A stretch of DNA of 28,532 bases from an uncultured bacterium (GCA_900547585.1 URHD01000020.1:1-28532); one strand, 5' to 3'. Numbered from the stretch's first letter, positions 16,597-24,605 are shown. Numbers and translations are program-made. The notes: a model not told the origin generated them from the sequence alone.

Positions 16597-16718
16597 GTAG
16601 GGTGGGAATAGCGCAGCGGTTCCCACCGCAAGATTTTTGCGCTTGATGAATGGTGGGAACCGCCGCAAGGATTAAAAAATACATTCCAGGACCCTTGTTT
16701 TGGCTATTCCCACCCTAC
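16597..16718. repeat. 122-bp palindromic interspersed repeat, copy 4 (second of tandem pair)
   Basis: Direct repeat of the previous copy with about seven substitutions by eye. The 27 bp following each copy also match (ACGAAAATCCTCCGAA in both), so the duplicated unit is 149 bp. Confidence 0.95.
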
Positions 16719-16748
16719 GGGGAACGAAAATCCTCCGAATATGCCAAA

Positions 16749-18110
16749 TTATCCCTTTTCCAGCAAACAAAGCGATTCAATATGATAAGAATGGCAGAAC
16801 ATGTCAAACGGCTGAATGTATTTAGCCCTGAACCCATTTTCTTCAAGGTATTTTATGTCGCGAGCGAGGGTTGCGGGATTGCAGCTTACGTAAATTATGG
16901 CTTTTTTTGTCAGCGCTGCAGCAAAATCGAGCGATTCCTTTTCGCAGCCCTTTCTCGGAGGGTCTAAAAGCGTGATATCAAAGCTTCTGCCCTCATTTAT
17001 AAGGTTTTCAAAAATCTTTTTCGCATCGCCGTTAAGGATTTCCATATTTTGTGCGTTGTTGAGCCTTGCATTCTCTAAAGCGTCTTCGGAGGCGGATTTG
17101 CATTCTTCAACGGAAACGATTTTTGCTGCGCTCTCTTTTAAATACACCCCGAAGCTCGAAACTCCTGAATATGCGTCCAGAACAAGGGATTGCGGGTAAT
17201 TTTTTTCAATAATGTCTTTTACCGTGTCAAAAATATTTTTTGCCGTGCCCGTGTTTACCTGAAAAAAGCTGTTTGCGCTGATTTTGTATTCGATTTCGCC
17301 GATTTTTTCAAAATAAAACCTGTTTCCGCAAATGCAGCGCGTGTCGTTTGAAAGAATTACGTTGGTTTTTGCGGTGTTGTAGTTTATGCAGACGCCTTTT
17401 ATGTGGGCGAATTCTTTTGTGAGTTTTTCAGCGAGTTTTTTGAATTTTTCGCTCAATTTTGTATCATTAACCGCAAAAATCACAAGACATTCGTTTTTTT
17501 CCATGCTGTAACGGATAACAATGTGCCGGAGCTCGCCTTTGTGCGTTTTTTCGTTGTAACCGCTGATTCCGAGCTCCTGAGCGGCTTCTTTTGCAAAATT
17601 TACGATTTTTCCTGTGATATTTGGCTGAATCGGGCAGAATTTCACGTTTATAAGCTCATGCGTACCCTTTTTGTAGTAACCGGCTAGCAGGCGTTTTGAA
17701 ACTTTTGTTTGCGCAACCGGATATTGCACTTTTGAGCGGAATTCGCGTGTTTTCGGGCTTTTTATAACCGGTTTGACCTCGATTTCGCGTCCGGCGAGCT
17801 TTTTTACGGTTTCTGCGACGATATTTCGCTTTTGGTCAAGCTGAAAATCGTAATCAATAAACTGCCAGCCGCACCCGCCACAGGCATTGTGAATCGGGCA
17901 GAACGGTTTTACGCGGTGTGGCGAGGGTTCTTTTATTTCAATCAGCTTTGCCCTTGCAAAATGTTTGTTAACAACCGTGATTTCCGCTTCCACAACATCT
18001 TCGGGGCAGGTGTTTTCCACAAAAAAGGAGAAACCGTCTATTTTCCCGAGCCCTGCGCCCTCATAGACGAGCTTTTCGATTTTCAAACTGACTTTATCGC
18101 CCTTTTTCAT
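16749..18110 (-). CDS. rlmD: 23S rRNA (uracil-5-)-methyltransferase, RlmD/TrmA family
   Basis: This is a 453-residue SAM-dependent enzyme that methylates C5 of a uridine in 23S rRNA. Domains are an N-terminal TRAM RNA-binding domain (residues 1-60, KIEKLVYEGAGLG), a [4Fe-4S] site with Cys71, Cys77, Cys80 and Cys159, and a Rossmann domain with LDAYSGVSSFG near 311. The LLDPPRKGC and YVSCNPATLARD motifs carry the catalytic Cys410. The spacing of the four cysteines fits RlmD and RlmC better than clusterless TrmA; RlmC cannot be excluded. The start ATG at 18110 overlaps the stop of the glycosyltransferase by one base (TAATG), so I prefer it to the ATG at 18125. Confidence 0.92.
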   Translation of the reverse strand: MKKGDKVSLKIEKLVYEGAGLGKIDGFSFFVENTCPEDVVEAEITVVNKHFARAKLIEIKEPSPHRVKPFCPIHNACGGCGWQFIDYDFQLDQKRNIVAETVKKLAGREIEVKPVIKSPKTREFRSKVQYPVAQTKVSKRLLAGYYKKGTHELINVKFCPIQPNITGKIVNFAKEAAQELGISGYNEKTHKGELRHIVIRYSMEKNECLVIFAVNDTKLSEKFKKLAEKLTKEFAHIKGVCINYNTAKTNVILSNDTRCICGNRFYFEKIGEIEYKISANSFFQVNTGTAKNIFDTVKDIIEKNYPQSLVLDAYSGVSSFGVYLKESAAKIVSVEECKSASEDALENARLNNAQNMEILNGDAKKIFENLINEGRSFDITLLDPPRKGCEKESLDFAAALTKKAIIYVSCNPATLARDIKYLEENGFRAKYIQPFDMFCHSYHIESLCLLEKG

Positions 18111-19441
18111 TATATTTTGGCACACTTATCTTCGATTGCTTTGTCAGTGTTGATTTGAGTTACGCCGTGAACGGTTTTGCCCCAGTCCATGGTCTTTTTG
18201 CAGAAAATTATTTTAAAAACAATAACAATAGCCACAGGGAACCATATTCCCGTGAAATAAAGACCAGTTAGGATTGACTGGATGAACGCGTCTTTGTTGG
18301 AAAGGTGATTGTATTTTTTTGCGCTGTAAACAAATCCGATAATGAAGAAAATACAAACAAGAACCGCAACCGAAAGCGATGAAAGTATGCAATTTGGCGC
18401 GTCTTTGACGAATTTGAACGCCTGAAAGCAGATTTCTGAAATCATCCAGAACGGAAGCAAAAATTCTGTAATATATGCAATCATATCAATACTTACACGA
18501 AGTGACATGTCTTTTGAGAAAAGCACGCCCCAGAAATGTTCAAGATATCGGCGAATACTGCCTTCTATCCAGCGTCTGCGTTGTTTTACAAGCGGAATAA
18601 ATTTTACAACTCCCTCTTCATAAACGCAAACATCCTTGCAAAACCTTACGTCCCAGCCTTTTATGTGCAGGCGGGTGGACATGTCCAAATCATCGGTGAT
18701 TGTGTAATTATTCCATCCGTTGATGTCGATTAGTGCTTCTTTTTTGATTAATTCACCGTTTCCGCGGAGCTCTACTGCGCCTTTTACTGCATCACGGCCG
18801 ACCTGAAAATGGGTATCGAGCGCATATTCGTTGTCCTGACAGCGTGTGAGAAAGTTTTCATCGCGGTTTATGATGACTTTTCTTGCTTGAACAGCGCCTA
18901 CGTTGTCTTTTTCAAGGTGAGGAACAAGTTCTGTAAGAAAATCGGGGTTCATTCTTGCGTCAGCGTCGAAAACAAGGATTGCCTCGCCTTTTGCAATCTC
19001 CATTGCGTCATTTAAAACGGCTGATTTCCCGGGGAATGCGTCTTTGGGGCGAATCAGGGCTTTTACGTTTTCATGTTTTTCTTCCAGCTCTTTTAGAACC
19101 TGTGCTGTGTTATCTTCGCTTCTGTCGTCGATTACGATTACTTCGTATTTTTCATAGGTCATTTTTAAGACATTTTCGACGGTTTTTGCGATAACATCCT
19201 GCTCGTTATGCGCGGGAATCATTATTGATACAAAAGGTTTGTAGTTATAGTTGAGCTCTTCGGGGTATTTTTTGAGTTTTCTTTTCTGGTGTTTGAGTGC
19301 GAGCTGCATATACAAAATATAAGACAGCATGAACACGCCGAGGAAGATTATTGCCCAGAAAGTGGACATGTAGTTCTGAAAAATAAACAAAAATATCCAT
19401 AAACACACTATGAATAACAGTAAAACAACTCTTTCTATCAA
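18110..19441 (-). CDS. Membrane-bound processive glycosyltransferase, family 2
   Basis: This is a 443-residue inner-membrane glycosyltransferase of the BcsA/IcaA/hyaluronan-synthase style, probably polymerising or transferring a nucleotide sugar for a surface polysaccharide. One or two N-terminal membrane helices come first, then the GT-A domain: SIMIPAHNEQDVI, VIVIDDRSEDNT, VFDADARMNPDF (DxD), TDDLDMSTR and QRRRWIEGS (the Q-x-x-R-W motif). At least three C-terminal membrane helices follow. I start it at a TTG (19441) because GGAGG at 19450-19454 is eight bases upstream and the helix VVLLLFIVCLWIFLFIF is kept whole. An ATG at 19564 would add 41 residues with no family look, and an ATG at 19369 would cut the first helix. 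The product polymer is unknown. Confidence 0.88.
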   Translation of the reverse strand: MIERVVLLLFIVCLWIFLFIFQNYMSTFWAIIFLGVFMLSYILYMQLALKHQKRKLKKYPEELNYNYKPFVSIMIPAHNEQDVIAKTVENVLKMTYEKYEVIVIDDRSEDNTAQVLKELEEKHENVKALIRPKDAFPGKSAVLNDAMEIAKGEAILVFDADARMNPDFLTELVPHLEKDNVGAVQARKVIINRDENFLTRCQDNEYALDTHFQVGRDAVKGAVELRGNGELIKKEALIDINGWNNYTITDDLDMSTRLHIKGWDVRFCKDVCVYEEGVVKFIPLVKQRRRWIEGSIRRYLEHFWGVLFSKDMSLRVSIDMIAYITEFLLPFWMISEICFQAFKFVKDAPNCILSSLSVAVLVCIFFIIGFVYSAKKYNHLSNKDAFIQSILTGLYFTGIWFPVAIVIVFKIIFCKKTMDWGKTVHGVTQINTDKAIEDKCAKI

Positions 19442-19564
19442 GCCCCAGACCTCCGAGAACCTTTCTATTCCAAAACTCTTATGACATATTACCACAAAAA
19501 CCCCGCAATAAACCAATTTGTTACGAAAAAGTTTATCTGTGAACTGTAAGTTACACCCCTTCAT

Positions 19565-19609
19565 GCTGTCATTCCGGCTCTGACCGAGAATCTCCGGCGC
19601 AGCCGGTCA
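19565..19609. repeat. REP-like segment ending in the 18-bp palindrome
   Basis: It begins with CTGTCATTCCGG and continues to TGACCGAGAATCTCC, a layout that recalls common GTCATTCC...GAATC interspersed repeats. It ends with CTCCGGCGCAGCCGGTCA (19592-19609), identical to 12569-12586. TGACCG at 19581 and CGGTCA at 19604 form an outer inverted pair. Confidence 0.6.
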
Positions 19610-19621
19610 AAAGCTCTAATA

Positions 19622-19742
19622 GTAGGGTGGGAATAGCCCAAGCAAGGGTTTTAGAACGTATTTTTAGGCTAAGAGGCGATTCCCACCGAGCATCAAACGT
19701 AAAAATCCTTTGGTGGGAACCGCTGCGCTTTTCCCACCCTAC
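19622..19742. repeat. 121-bp palindromic interspersed repeat, copy 5 (reverse orientation)
   Basis: Starts GTAGGGTGGGAATAGC and ends TTCCCACCCTAC; the inner pair is TTCCCACC / GGTGGGAACCGC. It is one base shorter than the other copies. It lies in the 512-bp divergent space between the glycosyltransferase and the small gene at 19954, which otherwise holds the neighbouring REP-like segment, a hairpin repeat and a promoter. Confidence 0.9.
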
Positions 19743-19758
19743 TTGCTTATAAAAAGCC

Positions 19759-19782
19759 GTTGGGGTAGAAACCCCAACCTAC
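19759..19782. repeat. 24-bp hairpin repeat
   Basis: GTTGGGGT, AGAA, ACCCCAAC, CTAC. Compared with 14039 both sides of one base pair have changed (C-G to G-C), keeping the 8-bp stem perfect. It begins 17 bp after the end of a 121-bp repeat. Confidence 0.75.
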
Positions 19783-19887
19783 CCTACTTTCTATGAGGTT
19801 TTGCATGGAAATTTTAAAATCCTCCCGATAGTGTAGGGTCTAGACCACGAATATTCACCGTAAGGTTGATTTATAAATGTTAATATT

Positions 19888-19916
19888 TTGTAACAATATA
19901 CTTGAATCCATCTAAT
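19888..19916 (+). promoter_or_regulatory. Candidate promoter for the small gene and diguanylate cyclase
   Basis: TTGTAA (19888-19893), a 17-base spacer, TCTAAT (19911-19916). Transcription would start near 19923, about 30 bases before the small gene. A 10-bp palindrome GGTCTAGACC at 19837-19846 lies upstream and might be an operator. Confidence 0.35.
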
Positions 19917-19953
19917 GGTACTGAATAGACGCGACACTAAAAGAGAGAATGGC

Positions 19954-20094
19954 ATGAACTTAAACGAAGAATGTTTGCTAAAATACCTGCAAAATCCCGA
20001 AGAACTCTTTAACTTAACAGATGTTTTGAATGAATTTAATGTTGTTTTGAACAACCCTGAAAACAAAGATACCGCAAAGGCGGTGGCTTTATGA
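19954..20094 (+). CDS. 46-residue protein translationally coupled to the diguanylate cyclase
   Basis: This small acidic protein begins MNLNEECLLKYLQNPEELF and ends ENKDTAKAVAL. It is rich in Leu, Asn and Glu and probably helical; no membrane segment or cysteine motif is visible (one Cys only). AGAGAG lies about seven bases before the ATG. Its stop overlaps the start of the CHASE2-GGDEF gene (ATGA, 20091-20094), the usual arrangement of translational coupling, which supports it being real rather than chance. A regulatory partner of the cyclase is a natural guess; a plain leader peptide that opens the ribosome site of the cyclase is the alternative. I recognise no family. Confidence 0.6.
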   Translation: MNLNEECLLKYLQNPEELFNLTDVLNEFNVVLNNPENKDTAKAVAL

Positions 20095-21926
20095 TAAAAA
20101 TCGATGAAACACTTAAAAACAAAATTATTCTCAAATATTTGCTTTATTCGGTCTATATAATTATTACAATTGCGCTTCTTTTAACTGTTCTGGGGCAGCC
20201 GCATATCAGAAATTTCTTCGTTAATATTGAAAACCAAACTTTCGACGTCAGACAAAATCTGATTTCTAATTATAAAAAAGTAAACAAAAATATCGCCATA
20301 ATCTCGGTTGACGAGGCAAGCTACGAATATATTCTGGACAAATACGGCGAATGGCCGCTGAATCGCGGGATTTATGCGGATATGGTTGAATTTTTGCAAA
20401 CCCAGAAGCCCGCTGTCGTGGCTTTTGACCTTATGTTCGTAAAATCAATGAAAAGTGCGCATAACGACGATTTGAAACTGGCAAAAAGCATTTCTAAATA
20501 TGATAATGTCCTGACATCAATAAATTTTGATAATCAGGAATTTTCACTGCGAAAACCCGTGGATTTGCCGGATTATTTGAAAGCAAATGTCCAAAACGAC
20601 GGCGATATCGACTTTTCGCCGGAAACTTTTACTAATTGCAGGGCGATTTTGAACGAAATCATTGATTCCACCTCGAATATCGGGCATATAAACCTTATCC
20701 GCGAGGATGACGGTATTGCAAGAAGTATCCCGCCTTTTGCCGTGTATAAAGGCGATTTTTACCCGCATCTGGCTCTTAAAGCAGGGCTTAAATACCTCCA
20801 AAAAACCGAAAATTATTCCACAAACGACTTTAAAATAGATAAAAACGGGCAAATTCAGTTAAAAAATAGAACAATCCCTGTCATGAAAAACGGTTCCGTA
20901 ATCCTGAACTGGTATGGGCAGAGCGGTTTGAACAACCCGAAATCCTTTGAATACGTACCTTTCTGGAAAGTCGAAAAAACCATGTACGGCGTGGAAAACC
21001 TTGTTCCCAAAGACCTTTTTAAAGATAAAATTGTCTATATCGGAACGAGCGCAACCTCGCTTTTTGACCTGAAAAGCGTGCCTACGGATAAAATTTTCCC
21101 GGGTGTTGAGATTCATACGACTTTTATAAACAATTTGCTTGACAATAATTTTATAAAACGTACTTCGTTCCATGTTGATATTATTGTTTCGCTTTTGCTC
21201 GGGTTGATGGTCGGGCTTGTAACGCTCAGGACAAAATCCACGGTTATTTCTTCACTATTCACGATTTTGAGCGCAATTATTTATATAATATTTGCGACTT
21301 TATTGATGTTTTATTTTGATTACTGGATTGCGGTGATTTTGCCTGTTTTGTCTATGGCAGTGGTGTTTACTGCTGTTTATATTGCAAAATACATCCTGAA
21401 ATCGCGCGATTTTGAGTATCAGTATGCGCTTGCGACCACAGACGGGCTGACCGAGCTATACAACCACAGATATTTTCAAGAGCAGATGATTCACAATGTC
21501 GAAACCGCAAAACGCTACAATTCGGAGTTTTCGTTGATAATTATTGACATTGACTTTTTCAAAAAATTCAATGATAACTACGGTCATCAGTCAGGGGACG
21601 CTGTTTTAAAGCAGGTTGCGCAAATTTTGAAGAAAAATGTCCGTGCAACTGATATAGCTTGCAGATACGGCGGCGAGGAAATGGCGCTTATCCTTACAAA
21701 CACAGGAAACAAAGACGCACACGTCACCGCGCAGAAAATTTGCGATACAGTGGCAAAGAAAGTCTTCAAACTCGCAAATGACGTAGAAACCCACGTTACA
21801 ATAAGCCTTGGCGTTTCAACATACCCGATGAACGGGCAAACTCCGCAGGATTTGATTAAATATGCGGACGAATGCCTGTACAATGCTAAAGAAAACGGCA
21901 GAAATCAGGTAGGATGCCACGATTAG
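20091..21926 (+). CDS. CHASE2-domain diguanylate cyclase
   Basis: This is a 611-residue sensor enzyme making the second messenger cyclic di-GMP from two GTP. A transmembrane helix at about 13-33 is followed by an extracytoplasmic CHASE2 sensor domain (about 40-345: FFVNIENQTFDVRQNLI, IAIISVDEASYEYI, WPLNRGIYADMVEFL, VVAFDLMF). Three closely spaced helices (about 355-435) and a C-terminal GGDEF domain complete it. The active site reads GGEEM (527-531), an accepted variant. The inhibitory I-site RATD is at 518-521, five residues before it, so product inhibition is expected. SLIIIDIDFFKKFNDNYGH carries the metal-binding aspartate. No phosphodiesterase domain is present. It is coupled to the 46-residue gene upstream. 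The ligand of the CHASE2 domain is unknown. Confidence 0.95.
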   Translation: MIKIDETLKNKIILKYLLYSVYIIITIALLLTVLGQPHIRNFFVNIENQTFDVRQNLISNYKKVNKNIAIISVDEASYEYILDKYGEWPLNRGIYADMVEFLQTQKPAVVAFDLMFVKSMKSAHNDDLKLAKSISKYDNVLTSINFDNQEFSLRKPVDLPDYLKANVQNDGDIDFSPETFTNCRAILNEIIDSTSNIGHINLIREDDGIARSIPPFAVYKGDFYPHLALKAGLKYLQKTENYSTNDFKIDKNGQIQLKNRTIPVMKNGSVILNWYGQSGLNNPKSFEYVPFWKVEKTMYGVENLVPKDLFKDKIVYIGTSATSLFDLKSVPTDKIFPGVEIHTTFINNLLDNNFIKRTSFHVDIIVSLLLGLMVGLVTLRTKSTVISSLFTILSAIIYIIFATLLMFYFDYWIAVILPVLSMAVVFTAVYIAKYILKSRDFEYQYALATTDGLTELYNHRYFQEQMIHNVETAKRYNSEFSLIIIDIDFFKKFNDNYGHQSGDAVLKQVAQILKKNVRATDIACRYGGEEMALILTNTGNKDAHVTAQKICDTVAKKVFKLANDVETHVTISLGVSTYPMNGQTPQDLIKYADECLYNAKENGRNQVGCHD

Positions 21927-21934
21927 CTTGCAAT

Positions 21935-22543
21935 TTATCCTGCTGCTTTCTCCAGAGCGTCATAGGCGCGTTTAATTTCCTGAATATCCTGCCACATGAG
22001 CCATTTTGGGCTGCCTTTTTCACGTGAATCGTTGCGAAGAAGATAGGAAGGATGGAAAATCGGCATCATTTTTGAACCGTATGGCCCGTCAAACCATTGT
22101 CCGCGCACTTTTGTAATCCCTTTTGCGCCCTCGATGAACGATTGTACGGCAACACCGCCGCACAAAAGGATAATTTTCGGGCGGAGCGTTCCGACCTGCA
22201 TGTCCAGATATTCACGGCAGGCTTCTTTTTCTTCAGGGAGCGGGTTTCTGTTGTCCGGCGGACGGCATTTCAGGGTGTTGCAGATATAAACATCTTTTTG
22301 GCGTGACAAACCGACGGACGCAAAGATTTTGTCCAGAAGCTGCCCTGCTTTTCCGACAAAAGGTTCGCCTTTTTGATCCTCCCAGTAGCCGGGGGCTTCA
22401 CCGATAAGCATTAGTTTGTTATTTGGCACACCGCCCGAAAAAACGAGCTTTGTTCTTGTGTTTCCGAGCGGGCATTTGTGGCAGTTTTCGCATTTTGCCT
22501 TTACTTTTTCAAGAATTTCATAATTTTCTTGGGTTTCAACCAT
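21935..22543 (-). CDS. Uracil-DNA glycosylase, family 4 (iron-sulfur type)
   Basis: This is a 202-residue repair enzyme that removes uracil from DNA and starts base-excision repair. Iron-sulfur cysteines are seen as C21-x2-C24 (C18 nearby) and C93-x15-C109. The first active-site motif is GEAPGYWED at 48-56, and the second is HPSYLLRN at 164-171. NTLKCRPPDNRNP is typical of family 4. The length fits. GGAG lies eight bases before the ATG at 22543. It is convergent with the diguanylate cyclase, with only 8 bp between their stops. The acyl ligase gene lies upstream on the same strand with a 37-bp gap, so the two may share a transcript. Confidence 0.94.
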   Translation of the reverse strand: MVETQENYEILEKVKAKCENCHKCPLGNTRTKLVFSGGVPNNKLMLIGEAPGYWEDQKGEPFVGKAGQLLDKIFASVGLSRQKDVYICNTLKCRPPDNRNPLPEEKEACREYLDMQVGTLRPKIILLCGGVAVQSFIEGAKGITKVRGQWFDGPYGSKMMPIFHPSYLLRNDSREKGSPKWLMWQDIQEIKRAYDALEKAAG

Positions 22544-22580
22544 GACGCATACTCCTGTTTGTCATGATTTTACATCAACA

Positions 22581-24263
22581 TCAAACCGCCGCAAACTCTT
22601 TTTTAATCTCCTGCCTTTTGAGCTTTCTTGTGGTGGTTTTGGGCAGAGCGTCTTTTTTTACGATAATATTTATCGGGCGTTTGTACGGTGCGAGGCGTTC
22701 TGACAGGATTTTTGCTTCATGTCTTATAATTGTTTCAAGTTCTCTGTCATCAGCGGTTTTTTCAATGATTTCATCTTTTGGAACCACTACGGCAACGATA
22801 TCTTCGGTGCCTTCTTTTGAACCGTCTTTCCTTGCCGCGCCGAAAACGCAAACTTCAGCAAACATCGGGCTTTTTTCAAGAACAGATTCGACTTCTTCGG
22901 GGAAAACCTTTTTTCCGCCGCTCAGAACTATCATATTTTTGATTCTTCCGGTAATATAAATGTGCCCGTCCTTGTCGATTTTTGCGATGTCGCCCGTGTG
23001 GAGCCAGCCGTCGGAATCTATCACTTCTGCAGTCATTTCGGGCTGATTATGGTAGCCTTTCATGACAGCGGGGCCGCGCAGCATGAGTTCACCGGAATCG
23101 GGGTCGATTTTTGCTTCAAAACTTTTCAAAGGGCGTCCGACTGAAGCCATTACACCGCGTTTGTCAACGTTAACCGAGACGACGGGGCTTGTTTCAGAGA
23201 GCCCGTAGCCCTGGTAAACGCGAATTCCGATTCTTTCAAAGAATTCACCGACCGAAACATCAAGCGGCGCCCCGCCTGAAATACAGCCGAAGAAATTTCC
23301 CCCGAATTTTTTCTGAATTTTTGAAAAAAGCAGTTTTCTGATTCTGAAAGAGGGAATAAATTTTGAAATTTTGAACATTGTGTTAAATAAAAAACGTGTC
23401 ATGGGCGGAGCGTTTTTTACTTCGGTTTCAATGGCGGATTTGAGAAGTTTTAAAAACGCCGGAACAACAATCATGAAATTTATATTTTTATCCTGCATAA
23501 TCCCGAGAATATCCTTGGGTTTCAGGCTGTGCGTGTAATAAACGGTCAGCCCCCAGTTCATCATCATGGAAAACCCTACTGTCATCTCGAAAAGATGATT
23601 CATAGGCAGGATTGAGAGGAGTTTTATCGAGCGTTTTTCGCCAAAAATCCTCAAATACATTTCCGCAAGGTCATCCATCTGGGTAAGCATGTTCCGGAAA
23701 GTTATTTCCACGCCTTTTGGCGCTCCTGTTGTGCCCGAGGTATAAATTATCATTGCGAGCGATTTAGTGCTTCTGTGGCGCCATTTTGCCTCGTAATTGT
23801 TGGGGAGCGTGTAAATTGAGGGAATTTGTTCGTTATAAGCGGGCTCATCCATGACGAGAATGTGCTCGATTGAATTTATCTTGCTTTTCAGCTCCAGAGC
23901 GGTCTCAAGATATGCCAGCGAGACAATCAAAACACGCGGCAGGCAGTCATTCAGTATAGAAACAAGCTCATAAGTCGTTAATTTTATATCGAGCGGCACG
24001 GTTATTGCGCCTGCAAGCACCGAAGCAAAGACGCATGCGCCGTATTCGGGCTTTGACTCGGACAGAATCGCTATTCTGTCGCCTTTTGTGATTTTAAAAT
24101 CGTTAATCAAAAAAGCCCCGAGTTTTCTTGACAGAAGACCTATTCCTTTGTAAGTAAATTCTTTCCAGCCGAATGCCGTGCGGATTCCGAGCGCAATCTT
24201 GTTTTTGTAATCCTCGGTTCTGTCCTGCAATAACAACAGAACATTCTTTTCCCTGCTTCCCAT
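22581..24263 (-). CDS. AMP-forming acyl-CoA / acyl-ACP ligase (long-chain fatty acid type)
   Basis: This is a 560-residue ANL-superfamily enzyme that adenylates a fatty acid and transfers it to CoA or acyl carrier protein. Motifs in order: P-loop-like IIYTSGTTGAPKGV, GYGLSETSPVVSVN, GWLHTGDIAKIDKDGHIYITGR, KNMIVLSGGKKVFPEEVE, and near the end the lysine region PKTTTRKLKRQEI. The sequence resembles long-chain ligases of the cyanobacterial acyl-ACP synthetase kind, but the carrier cannot be settled by eye. The start is placed at the ATG at 24263, which has GGAG six bases upstream; the ATG at 24278 has no site. A hydrophobic stretch after residue 230 (FLKLLKSAIE region) may aid membrane contact. 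Confidence 0.92.
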   Translation of the reverse strand: MGSREKNVLLLLQDRTEDYKNKIALGIRTAFGWKEFTYKGIGLLSRKLGAFLINDFKITKGDRIAILSESKPEYGACVFASVLAGAITVPLDIKLTTYELVSILNDCLPRVLIVSLAYLETALELKSKINSIEHILVMDEPAYNEQIPSIYTLPNNYEAKWRHRSTKSLAMIIYTSGTTGAPKGVEITFRNMLTQMDDLAEMYLRIFGEKRSIKLLSILPMNHLFEMTVGFSMMMNWGLTVYYTHSLKPKDILGIMQDKNINFMIVVPAFLKLLKSAIETEVKNAPPMTRFLFNTMFKISKFIPSFRIRKLLFSKIQKKFGGNFFGCISGGAPLDVSVGEFFERIGIRVYQGYGLSETSPVVSVNVDKRGVMASVGRPLKSFEAKIDPDSGELMLRGPAVMKGYHNQPEMTAEVIDSDGWLHTGDIAKIDKDGHIYITGRIKNMIVLSGGKKVFPEEVESVLEKSPMFAEVCVFGAARKDGSKEGTEDIVAVVVPKDEIIEKTADDRELETIIRHEAKILSERLAPYKRPINIIVKKDALPKTTTRKLKRQEIKKEFAAV

Positions 24264-24298
24264 TAGATGCTCCAACATATAATCTTAAACACTGCAAT

Positions 24299-24304
24299 AT
24301 TATA
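24299..24304 (-). promoter_or_regulatory. -10 box for the acyl ligase gene
   Basis: TATAAT on the minus strand, about 35 bases before the chosen ATG. The -35 (TTTCCC, 18 bases up) is poor, so the call rests on the -10 and position. Confidence 0.35.
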
Positions 24305-24406
24305 ATATAAGAAACGGGTAAGGGGAAATAGTTTAAGTTATTTTAAGGTTTTGGAAAGCTTTTGTCTGCACGCAGGAATTTTTTCTACCCCTTAGCGGGG
24401 GTTTTG

Positions 24407-24415
24407 TGCTAAAAT
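24407..24415 (+). promoter_or_regulatory. Extended -10 promoter for the lpt operon
   Basis: TGC-TAAAAT, nearly identical to the ilvB box (TGC-TAGAAT). Transcription would begin near 24422 and give a leader of about 184 bases before lptB. A short C4/G4 hairpin (CCCCTTAGCGGGG, near 24388-24400) lies just upstream. Confidence 0.4.
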
Positions 24416-24436
24416 TTAAGGAAATAATTGTCCGAG

Positions 24437-24575
24437 AAAAATTCGTGATAAGGAACGAAGTGACGTGAACGAATTTTTTGAGTGACGATTAGAAAAGGTG
24501 AGCCTTGGGCGGTTCGCACTCTGCCGAACAAAACGATTGAGTATCGTTTTGTGAGAGGTAAGAATTGCCTAAGGC
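24437..24575 (+). ncRNA. Structured 5' leader of the lptB operon (unclassified)
   Basis: Two folding units are visible. First, AAAAATTCGT (24437-24446) pairs with ACGAATTTTT (24469-24478). Second, GCCTTGGGC (24502-24510) pairs with GCCTAAGGC (24567-24575), one G-T pair included, and encloses two hairpins. These are GTTCG/CGAAC at 24512-24529 and CAAAACGAT/ATCGTTTTG at 24529-24551, which share one base. The result is a three-way junction of 74 nt ending 30 nt before the lptB ATG. It matches no riboswitch or housekeeping RNA I know. It may instead be a palindromic repeat. The flanks up to 24305 hold promoters but no gene. Confidence 0.4.
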
Positions 24576-24605
24576 GACACTAGATTAGATATTTTGGAAG
24601 AAAAA

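Noticed and set aside
4446..19742. CRISPR array or insertion sequence made of the 122-bp repeats
   Set aside because: Copies are dispersed, internally palindromic and lack regular unique spacers or a transposase gene.
19791..20066. Minus-strand 91-codon frame before the diguanylate cyclase
   Set aside because: It overlaps the better supported 46-codon gene and its promoter on the other strand, and has no ribosome site.
24502..24575. A 74-nt cloverleaf-like fold that might be a tRNA
   Set aside because: There is no T-loop sequence, no anticodon-type seven-base loop and no acceptor end; only two hairpins lie inside the outer stem.
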